Below are positions 7,067 through 14,388 of a stretch of DNA of 17,179 bases, in pieces. The stretch's first letter is position 1. Each line of letters begins with the position of its first letter. Origin of the DNA: Porticoccaceae bacterium (GTDB lineage Bacteria > Pseudomonadota > Gammaproteobacteria > Pseudomonadales > Porticoccaceae); the NCBI GenBank assembly GCA_023228865.1, contig JALOAH010000078.1:1-17179 (forward strand), written 5' to 3'. The notes beneath the pieces are model-generated. The model did not search any database. It was not told the DNA's origin and saw only the letters and a list, made by a program, of their open reading frames with translations. The position numbers and the translations under genes were made by a program.

Positions 7067-7666
7067 GTGAATAACATCGACACCAAAGCCTTTCAGCTCG
7101 TTGTCGACCGGCAGGAAATCGAACAGGTGCTGCGCACCTTCTCCCGCGCCGTCGACCGACTGGACCTTGAACTGTTGCGCTCGGTCTATCACCCCGACGC
7201 CATCGATAAACATGGCGTTTTTGAGGGCAACGCCCACGAATTTGCCGCCTATATTGTCGATACCATCGGCAGACTGACCACCTACGGCTTTCACCTGGTA
7301 TCGCAATCCATCATTGATGTGGAGGGAGATATCGCCGCGGTTGAATCCGGTTACATCGGCTACCATCGAATTCAACCGGGAGAAGCGGCCATTGCCGAAT
7401 ACTTTGGCGAAACCTATGCCTCTCGCGCCAAAGCCGAAGGCACTATAGAGCAGGAACACGACCACCTTTGCGGTGGTCGTTACATCGATCGATTTGAACG
7501 CAGGAACGGCAAATGGAAAATTGCCCGGCGCGAAATTACCAATGAGTGGCGACGGTGCGGTGTGGCATTTACCGACCTGCCCGAAGGCAGACTGCACCAG
7601 CTGAACATACAGGGTAAACGGGATCGCACTGACCCGGTCTACGCCAATCTCTTTCCCGGTGGTTAA
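7067..7666 (+). CDS. SnoaL-like (NTF2-fold) protein, possible dehydratase/isomerase
   Basis: A 199-residue protein with the SnoaL_4 pattern: DRQEIEQVLRTFSRAVDRLDLELLR near the N-terminus, YHPDA, then FHLVSQSIIDVEGDIAAVES and the closing GGRYIDRFERRNGKWKIARR. Members include the bile-acid 7-alpha-dehydratase BaiE and polyketide cyclases, as well as many of unknown role. GTG at 7067 is taken as start because it lies 28 bases after the SDR stop and just before the conserved domain; the frame is open back to 6938 but that overlaps the SDR gene. It is third in the operon and its stop overlaps the TetR stop as TTAA. Confidence 0.75.
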   Translation: MNNIDTKAFQLVVDRQEIEQVLRTFSRAVDRLDLELLRSVYHPDAIDKHGVFEGNAHEFAAYIVDTIGRLTTYGFHLVSQSIIDVEGDIAAVESGYIGYHRIQPGEAAIAEYFGETYASRAKAEGTIEQEHDHLCGGRYIDRFERRNGKWKIARREITNEWRRCGVAFTDLPEGRLHQLNIQGKRDRTDPVYANLFPGG

Positions 7667-8418
7667 GAATCAGGGTTGCGGCCAAGATTACTCAGGCTGG
7701 CTTCGATAGAGCCTGCCGCCTCGCCTTTGGTCATGGCCGACAACAATGCACCTACGGGCATGGCAAGGTTGCGCCACAGTTCCTGCTCGCCGAAGTTCTG
7801 GGTAACGCATTTTGTATAAGCAGAACCGACGGCGTCACTGATTGCCGAGGCCATAATATCAATATCCACCCATGACTCAAGCTGGCGCGCTCGGGACATG
7901 TCATGCAGGGTATCCAGGTAAAACTGACGGCCTTTATTGCGCACTAATTCAGCAATAGGCCCCTCGCCCATTACCGTGACAGCGAAAATTGCCCTGACAT
8001 AGCGTTCATCGTTAATCCATAAACGTACGGTGAGATCACACAAGGCAAGAATCGGATTGATACCTTCTTCACGCGCCTCCCTATTGGCCTGCTCGAACTG
8101 GAAGTCAATCAGCTCTTCAATAGAGGCCAACAATATCTGGTCACGACCACCAAAATTGTTATACAACGTCTGCTGGGCAATACCACAGATACTGGCCAGG
8201 TCTCGAATTCTAACGCCCTCGATACCATATTCGGCGACTAATTTTCGAGCTCTAGCCCTGATAACTGTACGCCTCCAACGCTGCCCACTGCCCTTTCGGA
8301 AACTGGACCCAATATTCACTGGCTCTGAAGCCAACTGCAATGGCTGTTTCTTTTTTGTCTCCTCAAGCCCGAAATTTTTCTTCATATCGTCGGCACCACT
8401 TATCAAAGAGAATGTCAT
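7663..8418 (-). CDS. TetR-family transcriptional regulator
   Basis: A 251-residue regulator with a basic, unusually long N-terminal extension (residues 1-48) before the DNA-binding domain. The helix-turn-helix is at about 71-92 (IRDLASICGIAQQTLYNNFG), followed by the linker GRDQILLASIEEL. The C-terminal ligand domain is typical in length and unassigned. It converges on the flavoenzyme operon, sharing the four bases TTAA with its last stop, and is its likely repressor. Neither ATG 8418 nor the in-frame ATG at 8385 (MKKN) has a good ribosome site. The IS630 stop codon at 8451 lies only 32 bases upstream, so the original promoter was probably displaced. Confidence 0.85.
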   Translation of the reverse strand: MTFSLISGADDMKKNFGLEETKKKQPLQLASEPVNIGSSFRKGSGQRWRRTVIRARARKLVAEYGIEGVRIRDLASICGIAQQTLYNNFGGRDQILLASIEELIDFQFEQANREAREEGINPILALCDLTVRLWINDERYVRAIFAVTVMGEGPIAELVRNKGRQFYLDTLHDMSRARQLESWVDIDIMASAISDAVGSAYTKCVTQNFGEQELWRNLAMPVGALLSAMTKGEAAGSIEASLSNLGRNPDS

Positions 8419-8450
8419 TATCGAGATATCCGCACAGCAAAACTAGTACC

Positions 8451-9618
8451 TTATTTCATCCTAATTTTCGGGTATAGTCGTTTAAGTTTAATACGAGCAT
8501 CATCATTGGAAAACTGCCAGTCGACACCCACCTGTGCTGCATTACGTCGCTCGGCCCAAGCCGTTGCCTCGCGGCGCAGTGTTTCAATATCGGCTATGCG
8601 CCGATTGAGGCATTGCTTTGTGAACACGCTCAATTCAATTTCGGCCACATCCAACCAACTGCCATGCTTGGGTGTGTAGTGAATCTTCAACCGATCCAAC
8701 AGGCGCCTAGCCTCGGCGGGCGCAAACGCCTTGTACAAGGAAGCCGGCATGTGAGTGTTCAAGTTGTCCCACACCAACACGACCTTCTCGGCGTCGGGAT
8801 AATCGACTTCGAGCAGTTTCCTGATCTCCTCGGCCAGATCGATTGCCGTTTTGGTCGCGCGGACATTGACTTTGCGCCAGCCGCCCAGGGGCTCCGTCGC
8901 CATGAAGTTGACAGCCGTCCCCACGCGTTCGTACTCATAATCGTAGCGTTGTGGTTGTCCGGGTTCGACGGGCAGGGGCTGGCGCGTTTCGCCGACCAAC
9001 TGCGTCGGTTGCTCATCCAGACAAACCACCGGGCGTTTCGGATCGTAAGGCCGCTGATAGACTTCCAGGATGTCCTCCATGCAGGCAACAAACTCTGCGT
9101 TTTGTTCCGGCGGAATCACCCAGCACTTGCGTTGATGCGGTTTCAGTTCGTTTTTTTCAGTGCCCGCATCACCGTCGGCGGGGAGATCGATTCCACCACG
9201 GCCAGGGCGACCAGCTCCTCGGCCGACAACCGCAATGTCCACCGCGCGTGGCCTGGTGGCGGCTCGCTGCAGGCGATCTGTACCAAGCGCGCCTGCTTTT
9301 CTCCATCTAACATCGGCTCGACAGCCGGATGTTCCCGCTTCTTACGCGCCAGCGCCGCTTCAAGCCCTTGTTCCACAAACCGTTGGCGAATAGTGAATAT
9401 GGTTCGCGGTGCACAAGAAAACACGTCTGCCGCCTGCACATCGTACCAGTCTGCTCCATCGGCGTCGACCCTCCCTCCTTCAACAGTATGTTGGCATGTT
9501 TGATCTTAGGGGCCGCCGTCTTCCCTTTGCTGATTAAATCCGTGAGCCGCGAACGTTCCTCCTCTGTGAGACGCACGATGTATTTTTGTTCATGAGAGCT
9601 TCTCCTGACAAACAACAT
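8451..9618 (-). pseudogene. IS630-family transposase split over three frames
   Basis: Three overlapping frames add up to one IS630 transposase. The first (from ATG 9618) gives the N-terminal HEQKYIVRLTEEERSRL helix. The second (about 9470-9143) gives the helix-turn-helix part, RTIFTIRQRFVEQGLEAAL. The third (about 9160-8451) gives the catalytic domain with VVCLDEQP, VWDNLNTH and the final acid in SWLDVAEIELS, so all DDE residues remain. The first shift is near 9469-9480 in a GGAGGGAGGG stretch. The second is at seven A residues (9157-9151 on the minus strand), where a -1 step joins RALKK to NELKPHQRK. The A run could be a programmed slip; the first shift looks like a mutation. Terminal repeats were not resolved. 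Confidence 0.8.
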
Positions 9619-9735
9619 GAATATATACTCTCAATATGATGATTTTAAGAGATTATTTAGAATTACATAACCATATGACATATATTCAGCCGCCACGGTA
9701 TAATTGCCACATCTTGTCTACTTTGAGGATGTGGC

Positions 9736-10536
9736 ATGCCAGCAGCGATGGACGCAGCATCAAAACGCCGAGTGCGAGCTGACCGGTTATTGATGAAAGG
9801 CAAATCCCCCTCAGAAGTCGCCCGCTTGGTCGATGCCCCCCGCCAGACGGTGTATCGCTGGCAGGGCATTCTCCAGGAACAGGGCCTCGATGGCTTGCGA
9901 GAGATGAGCAAGGGCGGGCGGCCCTCCCGACTTTCGGCGGAGCAGTTGGACACCCTGCGAGAGATGTTGCTGGCAGGACCACTCGCCAACGGGTATGCCA
10001 CGGATCTCTGGACGATCAAGCGCGTACGGCTTCTGATTGGCAAAATGTTTGGGATCAAGTACAGCGATGTCCATGTGCGGCGGTTGCTGGGCGCACTGGG
10101 CTTCTCCAGCCAAAAGCCCGAGAAGCGGGCCATCGAACGCAACGAGGAAGCGGTGGCAGACTGGAAGAAACGTACCTGGCCTGCCCTCAAAAAAAAGCCT
10201 GCCGCGAAGGGCGCGTCATCGTCTTCATAGACGAGTCCGGCCTGTCGGAACGGCCAACTCGGGTACGCACCTGGGCGCCACGGGGCCAGACGCCAGTGAT
10301 TCAATTCCACTTCAACTGGAAACAGCTTTCCATGATCGCTGGCGTGAGTGTTACGAATGCCTACTTCCGGCTCCACCGGGGGACCATCAAGGCACCCCAG
10401 ATCGTTGAGTTCCTCAAAGCTTTGGTAGCCCAGATCAGGCAACCACTGCTCATTATCTGGGATGGACTTCGGGCGCATCGCTCCCGCCTGGTACGGCACT
10501 ACCTTGATGGCCACGTGGCCATGAATTTTCTCCCGA
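9736..10536 (+). pseudogene. IS630-family transposase, -1 frameshift site, C-terminus lost
   Basis: A second, unrelated-subgroup IS630 transposase. Frame one (9736-10230) carries the helix-turn-helix SPSEVARLVDAPRQTVYRWQ and GIKYSDVHVRRLLGALGF. Frame two continues from about 10197 with VIVFIDESGLS, the Trp-rich RTWAPRGQTP and IIWDGLRAHRS. The two are joined by a -1 step on A8G at 10189-10197, which contains A-AAA-AAG in the right phase for slippage. The protein stops after FLP at about 10536, where the family has GYxPELNPVE, so the third catalytic acid is missing and the gene is dead. Foreign IS256 leader sequence follows. Confidence 0.8.
10189..10197 (+). promoter_or_regulatory. Slippery A8G heptamer (A-AAA-AAG), -1 frameshift site
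   Basis: Zero-frame codons are CTC AAA AAA AAG. A -1 slip on the last two lysine codons moves reading into the frame that encodes FIDESGLS. This is the canonical transposase frameshift heptamer in correct phase. Confidence 0.6.
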
Positions 10537-10624
10537 TAACGTAAATTATCTTTCGCACATTTGAAGAGGCGGTGATTTCCCAAGTTGCTAAGATTGAGTT
10601 GCGAAGCTGAATCTAACAACAACA
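10537..10624 (+). mobile_element. Leader/left end of an IS256-family element interrupting the IS630 gene
   Basis: Between the break in the IS630 reading frame and the IS66 left end lie about 88 bases that are not IS630. Removing the IS66 and one copy of caacaaca joins them directly to the ribosome site and ATG (13076) of the IS256-type transposase fragment. They are therefore read as the upstream end of that element. The exact terminus is uncertain by a few bases. Confidence 0.55.
10617..10624. repeat. Target-site duplication of IS66, left copy
   Basis: caacaaca directly before the IS66 left terminus; an identical copy follows the right terminus at 13053-13060. Eight bases is the IS66 norm. 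The motif is repetitive, but it abuts both ends exactly. Confidence 0.85.
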
Positions 10625-10674
10625 GTAACCGTCCGGTAAACCCATCTTCACAATGAGGCGGGAATCGGTAACGT

Positions 10675-10705
10675 AGGTGTCCACCTATTTTTTAAGTGGA
10701 CACCT
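10675..10705 (+). promoter_or_regulatory. Hairpin at the tnpA ribosome site
   Basis: AGGTGTCCAC (10675-10684) pairs perfectly with GTGGACACCT (10696-10705) around an 11-base T-rich loop. The distal arm includes the only ribosome-site-like GGA and ends three bases before the tnpA ATG. In read-through RNA it would hide the start. Confidence 0.6.
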
Positions 10706-10708
10706 GTT

Positions 10709-11034
10709 ATGGATACATTTGTACCGGCACTCCCGGCTCCGAAGCGTCGCCGCCGTCATTCAGCCCAGTTCAAAGCCGAAGTACTAAAGGCCTGCGCCGA
10801 GCCTGGCAATACCATCGCCGGCGTGGCTCAGCGCTATCAACTCAATGCCAACCTGGTCCATAAGTGGCGTCGACAGGTGGCGCCGGGTTTGTCAGGCTGC
10901 CTGACCCGGTCAGTTGTGAAGACGGATCTGGTGGTGACACGGTCCGCATTGAATTGCCCGGCAACATTATCGTCCATTGGCCAATCGCGCGCATGGCGGA
11001 GGCCCTTGTCTGGTTAAGGGCAATGCGGCCGTGA
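10709..11034 (+). pseudogene. tnpA: IS66 TnpA, frameshifted
   Basis: DNA-binding accessory protein of IS66. The N-terminal part PKRRRRHSAQFKAEVLKACAEPGNTIAGVAQRYQLNANLVHKW is a typical Tnp_1/IS3-type helix-turn-helix. After VAP the zero frame becomes unrelated and ends at 11017. The -1 frame gives the expected C-terminus, TVRIELPGNIIVHWPIARMAEAL (described here in part), ending at the TGA at 11032-11034, which overlaps the tnpB start as GTGA. One missing G in the run at 10885-10887 explains the shift. Sequencing error or recent loss of function cannot be told apart. Confidence 0.8.
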
Positions 11035-11366
11035 TCCGGGTCGATGAGATCTGGCTCTCCCGGGAACCGTTGGATATGCGTTGCGGTCCCGACACCACTC
11101 TGGCCCGGGTGGTAAATGCCTTCGGCGAGGCCAAACCCCATACCGCCTATGTGTTTGCCAACAAGCGGGCCAACCGGATGAAGATTCTCCTCCACGACGG
11201 CTATGGCATCTGGCTGGCGTCCCGTCGTCTGCACCAGGGGAAGTTTATCTGGACACCGCTACGGCAAGGCGAACCCATCACCCTTGAGTTGTCACAATTG
11301 CGTGCCCTGGTGGTGGGCCTGCCGTGGCAGTACGCCACCGACCGCCATACGATTAAGACCCTGTAA
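11031..11366 (+). CDS. tnpB: IS66 TnpB accessory protein
   Basis: A 111-residue IS66 Orf2-like protein. It opens VIRVDEIWLSREPLDMRCGPD and carries the family blocks YVFANKRANRMKILLHDGYGIWL and RRLHQGKFIW, ending in LRALVVGLPW. The length is normal. The start is taken as GTG at 11031, matching the MIxxDxIWL start of relatives and overlapping the tnpA stop. It is needed for transposition in IS66 elements that carry it, although its biochemical role is unclear. Confidence 0.9.
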   Translation: MIRVDEIWLSREPLDMRCGPDTTLARVVNAFGEAKPHTAYVFANKRANRMKILLHDGYGIWLASRRLHQGKFIWTPLRQGEPITLELSQLRALVVGLPWQYATDRHTIKTL

Positions 11367-11438
11367 ATTCCGGCAAATTTATCGCAAATGTTACCGTAAA
11401 CCGTCGCACAATTTGCGCTGTTGTGGCACAGTGAGCCT

Positions 11439-12998
11439 ATGGATGTGGCCGCTGATCTGACCCGACTGTCCCCCGAGCAACTGCATATTTTGGCGGCGGA
11501 TCTTCAGGCGCAGGTCAAGGGTCACGAGGCCGTCATTACCGAGCAGACGCATCAGCTTGCTGCGCGGCAACAGCAACTGGATCGCCGGGACCAGACCATT
11601 CAGCGCTACCGGATCCGTGAAGAGAAGCTGACGCACGAGATCGCCTTGTTGCGACGGCACCGGTTCGGCAAGCGCAGTGAAGTGCTCAACAAGCAGCAGC
11701 TCAGCATGCTGGATGATCTGATCGAAGAGGACACCGCCGCCCTGGAAACCGAGCTGGACAAGCTGGCCACTCGAGACCGCCCGCGGCCAGAGAAACAGCA
11801 GCCCGCCCGCCAGGCATTACCGCCCCATCTGCCCCGCACCGAGATCCGTCACGACCCCGCCTCGACCACCTGCACCTGTGGCTGCCAGCTCAAACGGGTG
11901 GGTGAGGATATCAGCGAGAAACTGGATTATGAACCGGGCACGTTCCGCGTGGAGCGTCATATCCGCGGCAAGTGGGTGTGCGATGCCTGTGAAACCCTGG
12001 TCCAGGAACCCGTTTCCCCGCAGATTATCGACAAGGGCATTCCCACCACCAATCTGCTGGCGCAGGTGCTGATCAATAAGTACGCCGATCATTTGCCCCT
12101 GTACCGGCAGCAACAGATCTTTGCTCGCGCTGGCGTGGCGTTGCCGCGCTCGACCCTGGCCGACTGGGTGGGCCGTTGCGGTGTGGAATTGACGCCATTG
12201 GTTGACGCGCTGCGGCAGGAACTGAAAACCCACGCCGTATTGCACGCGGACGAGACACCGGTGGCGATGCTGTCACCGGGGAAAAAGCGAACCCACCGCG
12301 CCTATGTGTGGGCCTATGCCGCCACCCGGTTTGCCCCGGTCCAGGCAGTGGTGTACGACTTCCGTCCCTCGCGCGCCGGCAAGGAAGCCAGAGACTTCCT
12401 GACGGGCTGGATCGGCAAACTGGTGTGTGACGATTACAGCGGCTATAAGGCAGGCTTTGCTGAAGGCATCACGGAGATGGGTTGCATGGCCCATGCCCGG
12501 CGCAAGTTCCATGACCTGCACGTGGCCAACCAGAGTCCTATCGCCGAGAAGGCCTTGGCCTATATCGGCGCGCTCTACGAGATTGAGCGGGAAGCCGCCG
12601 CACTGAGCGATGCCGCCCGGCAGCAATTGCGACAGGAAAAGGCCAGGCCCGTTCTCGATAAACTGCACCACTGGCTGATTGGCCAGCGCCAGCAGGTAAC
12701 CCACGGCACGGCTACTGCCAAAGCCATCGATTACAGCTTGAAGCGCTGGCAGGCCCTGACCCGGTATCTCGATGACGGCCGCGTTCCGATCGACAACAAT
12801 TGGGTGGAAAACCAAATCCGTCCCTGGGCGTTGGGCCGTTCCAACTGGTTATTTGCGGGGTCACTGCGTAGCGGACAGCGTGCAGCAAACATTATGAGCC
12901 TGATCCAGTCGGCCAAAATCAATGGCCTTGATCCGCAAGCCTATCTCCGCGATGTAATGGAGCGCCTGCCCACGATTCGCCAGTCCCGCCTTCACTAG
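11439..12998 (+). CDS. tnpC: IS66 TnpC DDE transposase, complete
   Basis: A 519-residue transposase with all IS66 parts in order. They are an N-terminal coiled coil rich in Gln/Leu (about residues 10-70), the RRHRFGKRSE motif, a zinc-finger-like cysteine group (CTCGC and CDAC), then the catalytic domain with HADETPV, CDDYSGYK and the final Glu in NNWVENQIRPWALGRSN. The start is ATG 11439 (MDVAADLTRL); an upstream ATG at 11421 is in frame but less likely. The C-terminus, GLDPQAYLRDVMERLP, differs clearly from the edge IS66, so the two are different elements. Confidence 0.93.
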   Translation: MDVAADLTRLSPEQLHILAADLQAQVKGHEAVITEQTHQLAARQQQLDRRDQTIQRYRIREEKLTHEIALLRRHRFGKRSEVLNKQQLSMLDDLIEEDTAALETELDKLATRDRPRPEKQQPARQALPPHLPRTEIRHDPASTTCTCGCQLKRVGEDISEKLDYEPGTFRVERHIRGKWVCDACETLVQEPVSPQIIDKGIPTTNLLAQVLINKYADHLPLYRQQQIFARAGVALPRSTLADWVGRCGVELTPLVDALRQELKTHAVLHADETPVAMLSPGKKRTHRAYVWAYAATRFAPVQAVVYDFRPSRAGKEARDFLTGWIGKLVCDDYSGYKAGFAEGITEMGCMAHARRKFHDLHVANQSPIAEKALAYIGALYEIEREAAALSDAARQQLRQEKARPVLDKLHHWLIGQRQQVTHGTATAKAIDYSLKRWQALTRYLDDGRVPIDNNWVENQIRPWALGRSNWLFAGSLRSGQRAANIMSLIQSAKINGLDPQAYLRDVMERLPTIRQSRLH

Positions 12999-13052
12999 TT
13001 ACTGCCGCACAACTGGACGCCAGCTGACAAGGTGTGATCGCCGGACGGTTAC

Positions 13053-13060
13053 CAACAACA
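13053..13060. repeat. Target-site duplication of IS66, right copy
   Basis: caacaaca directly after the IS66 right terminus, matching 10617-10624. Confidence 0.85.
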
Positions 13061-13075
13061 GAGGAAACCACCACC

Positions 13076-13163
13076 ATGAACAACAATAGCGAGACTAAGA
13101 CGTTGGGTAAAGTCGTTCAGATCGATGAGGCACGTTTTCAGGACCACCTCGGTGAACTGGTCC
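13076..13163 (+). pseudogene. IS256-family (Mutator-type) transposase, N-terminal fragment
   Basis: About 29 residues from ATG 13076, which has AGAGGA upstream. They include TLGKVVQIDEARFQDHLGEL, the usual opening of Gram-negative IS256 transposases, which then continue VRGTVEETLN. The match ends at GELV (13162), and the following bases belong to an IS5-type gene. The rest of the roughly 400-residue protein is gone. Confidence 0.7.
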
Positions 13164-13164
13164 C

Positions 13165-13440
13165 CAGGCAAAAGATTTTACGAATAAAAAAGGTAGCCGC
13201 CATGTCTCGCTCAGTGAGGAAGACCGTGCCAGGAACCGCCGCAAACCGAGAATCCGCGCCAAAGTCGAGCACGTCTTCGGTGCGATGAAAGGTCAGTTCG
13301 GCTTCACCAAAGTCCAGTACAAGGGATTGGCGAAGCACGCCCATCATCTTTTTGTACCCTGTGCACTGGTGAATCTGGTCATGGTGAAAAAGACGCTATT
13401 GAGTCGAAATAGGCTGGGATTGCAGGTGCAGTGCACCTGA
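13165..13440 (+). pseudogene. IS5-family transposase, C-terminal fragment
   Basis: In the frame ending with TGA at 13438-13440 the translation runs KGSRHVSLSEEDRARNRRKP, then RIRAKVEHVFGAMKGQFGF, TKVQYKGLAKHAHHL and a LVNLVMVKKTLL tail. These are the last blocks of IS5-type DDE transposases, including the catalytic Glu of the KVEHVF segment. No start codon or upstream two thirds of the gene is present. It is joined to the IS256 fragment at about 13163. It may be the other part of the IS5 gene whose N-terminus lies at 16893-17052 on the opposite strand. Confidence 0.75.
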
Positions 13441-13453
13441 TGTAGGGCCATCG

Positions 13454-13470
13454 GGCCGGAATTGCCGGCC
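13454..13470. repeat. GC-rich hairpin downstream of the IS5 fragment
   Basis: GGCCGG (13454-13459) and CCGGCC (13465-13470) pair around the loop aattg. There is no T tract on either side. It sits between the IS5 fragment and the convergent membrane-protein gene and could be part of the IS5 end or a shared transcription barrier. Confidence 0.4.
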
Positions 13471-13602
13471 TCATAGAGAAAACGGCTTCTACAGGAGCCG
13501 AACATCAACGAAAACCCAGAGGGTTCTGGCGAATTTAATGGTTGCATCGCTGTTTGCATCAATTAATCAGAACTTCCTTTTAATAAGTCTATACAGGATT
13601 TA

Positions 13603-14304
13603 TCAATCCATCTCAAGATTAGCCATACGCTTGACCGCGCTGAAAGTGAGTTTGGTCATGATAACTGCCCAAGCAAAAAATGCTATGGTTGGAATATACC
13701 AGGAAATTAGACCGTTAAACGCCATAGGGCCCGACTTAAAGAAAAGGCAAAGCACCCCCGGGATGTAGCACAACACTAACCAAAGTGTCATATAAGCTGC
13801 CCAACGGGGATAAATGGGCTGCGTTCTGCGATCTAGAAATATAGAAACCCCAATGGCAATGCCCCACAAAGCAAAGGGTGGCCAGGGGAGAAGCCACCAA
13901 AACCAGAGAAAATCGTTGAGCAGGCGCGTTGTTTCCGGGTTGAGGACATCGGGACGAAATGAAGCCAGCGACCCCACCATTGCAAACATGATACCCACGA
14001 ACGTGCTGAGTCCACAGCAAACCACCTGTATTTGCGCCAATATGGGATGCTCGGGTGCAGCAAGCTTGGTCTGTTCGACAATGGCAAGCGCCCAGGGCAC
14101 AATTAATCCAAACGCCAGCATAGCAAAAATCATACCAACTCGAATTCCAGTCTTATTCTTAATATACATCTCGGCAATCTCTGCTGAACTTGCCATGGGA
14201 GACGGAGGCGGTACGAAACCCGCCAAAACGACCATTCCGAGAAAGGCGGACACCATGAATAGGGGCCCAGACCAAACACATAATAGAAGCAATTTCCGAG
14301 TCAT
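13603..14304 (-). CDS. Six-helix inner-membrane protein of unknown function
   Basis: A 233-residue hydrophobic protein. Predicted membrane segments, in order, are MTRKLLLLCVWSG through VVLAGF, GMIFAMLAFGLIVPWALAI, QVVCCGLSTFVGIMFAMVGS, FLWFWWLLPWPPFALWGIAI, MTLWLVLCYIPGVLCLFF and PTIAFFAWAVIM. A short FVPPPSP turn followed by AEIAEMYIKNKTGIR links helices one and two; I recall this kind of protein beside TonB-receptor and catabolic genes, but know no function. ATG 14304 is chosen because AGGAGA lies eight bases upstream; the frame is open further to 14376 without a ribosome site. It lies 84 bases behind the receptor gene on the same strand. It is more AT-rich than the IS block. Confidence 0.75.
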   Translation of the reverse strand: MTRKLLLLCVWSGPLFMVSAFLGMVVLAGFVPPPSPMASSAEIAEMYIKNKTGIRVGMIFAMLAFGLIVPWALAIVEQTKLAAPEHPILAQIQVVCCGLSTFVGIMFAMVGSLASFRPDVLNPETTRLLNDFLWFWWLLPWPPFALWGIAIGVSIFLDRRTQPIYPRWAAYMTLWLVLCYIPGVLCLFFKSGPMAFNGLISWYIPTIAFFAWAVIMTKLTFSAVKRMANLEMD

Positions 14305-14388
14305 TTTATATTCTCCTCTTTTAAACGAGACACCACGATGAATGCGCCTCCGAAATGGAAGGGCCACATTAAACAACTACGATATTAA

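Larger units (their letters stand above)
10625..13052 (+). mobile_element. Complete IS66-family insertion sequence (2,428 bases)
   Basis: Both ends start GTAACCGTCCGG in inverted orientation (10625-10636 and 13041-13052), and the element is flanked by an 8-base duplication. It carries tnpA, tnpB and tnpC in the standard order on the plus strand. It lies in the leader of an IS256-family transposase gene. tnpB and tnpC are intact; tnpA is frameshifted. Confidence 0.92.

Noticed and set aside
8419..9735. Terminal inverted repeats and TA duplications of the two IS630 elements
   Set aside because: I compared the sequences near 8430-8460 and 9619-9700 and found no convincing inverted match.
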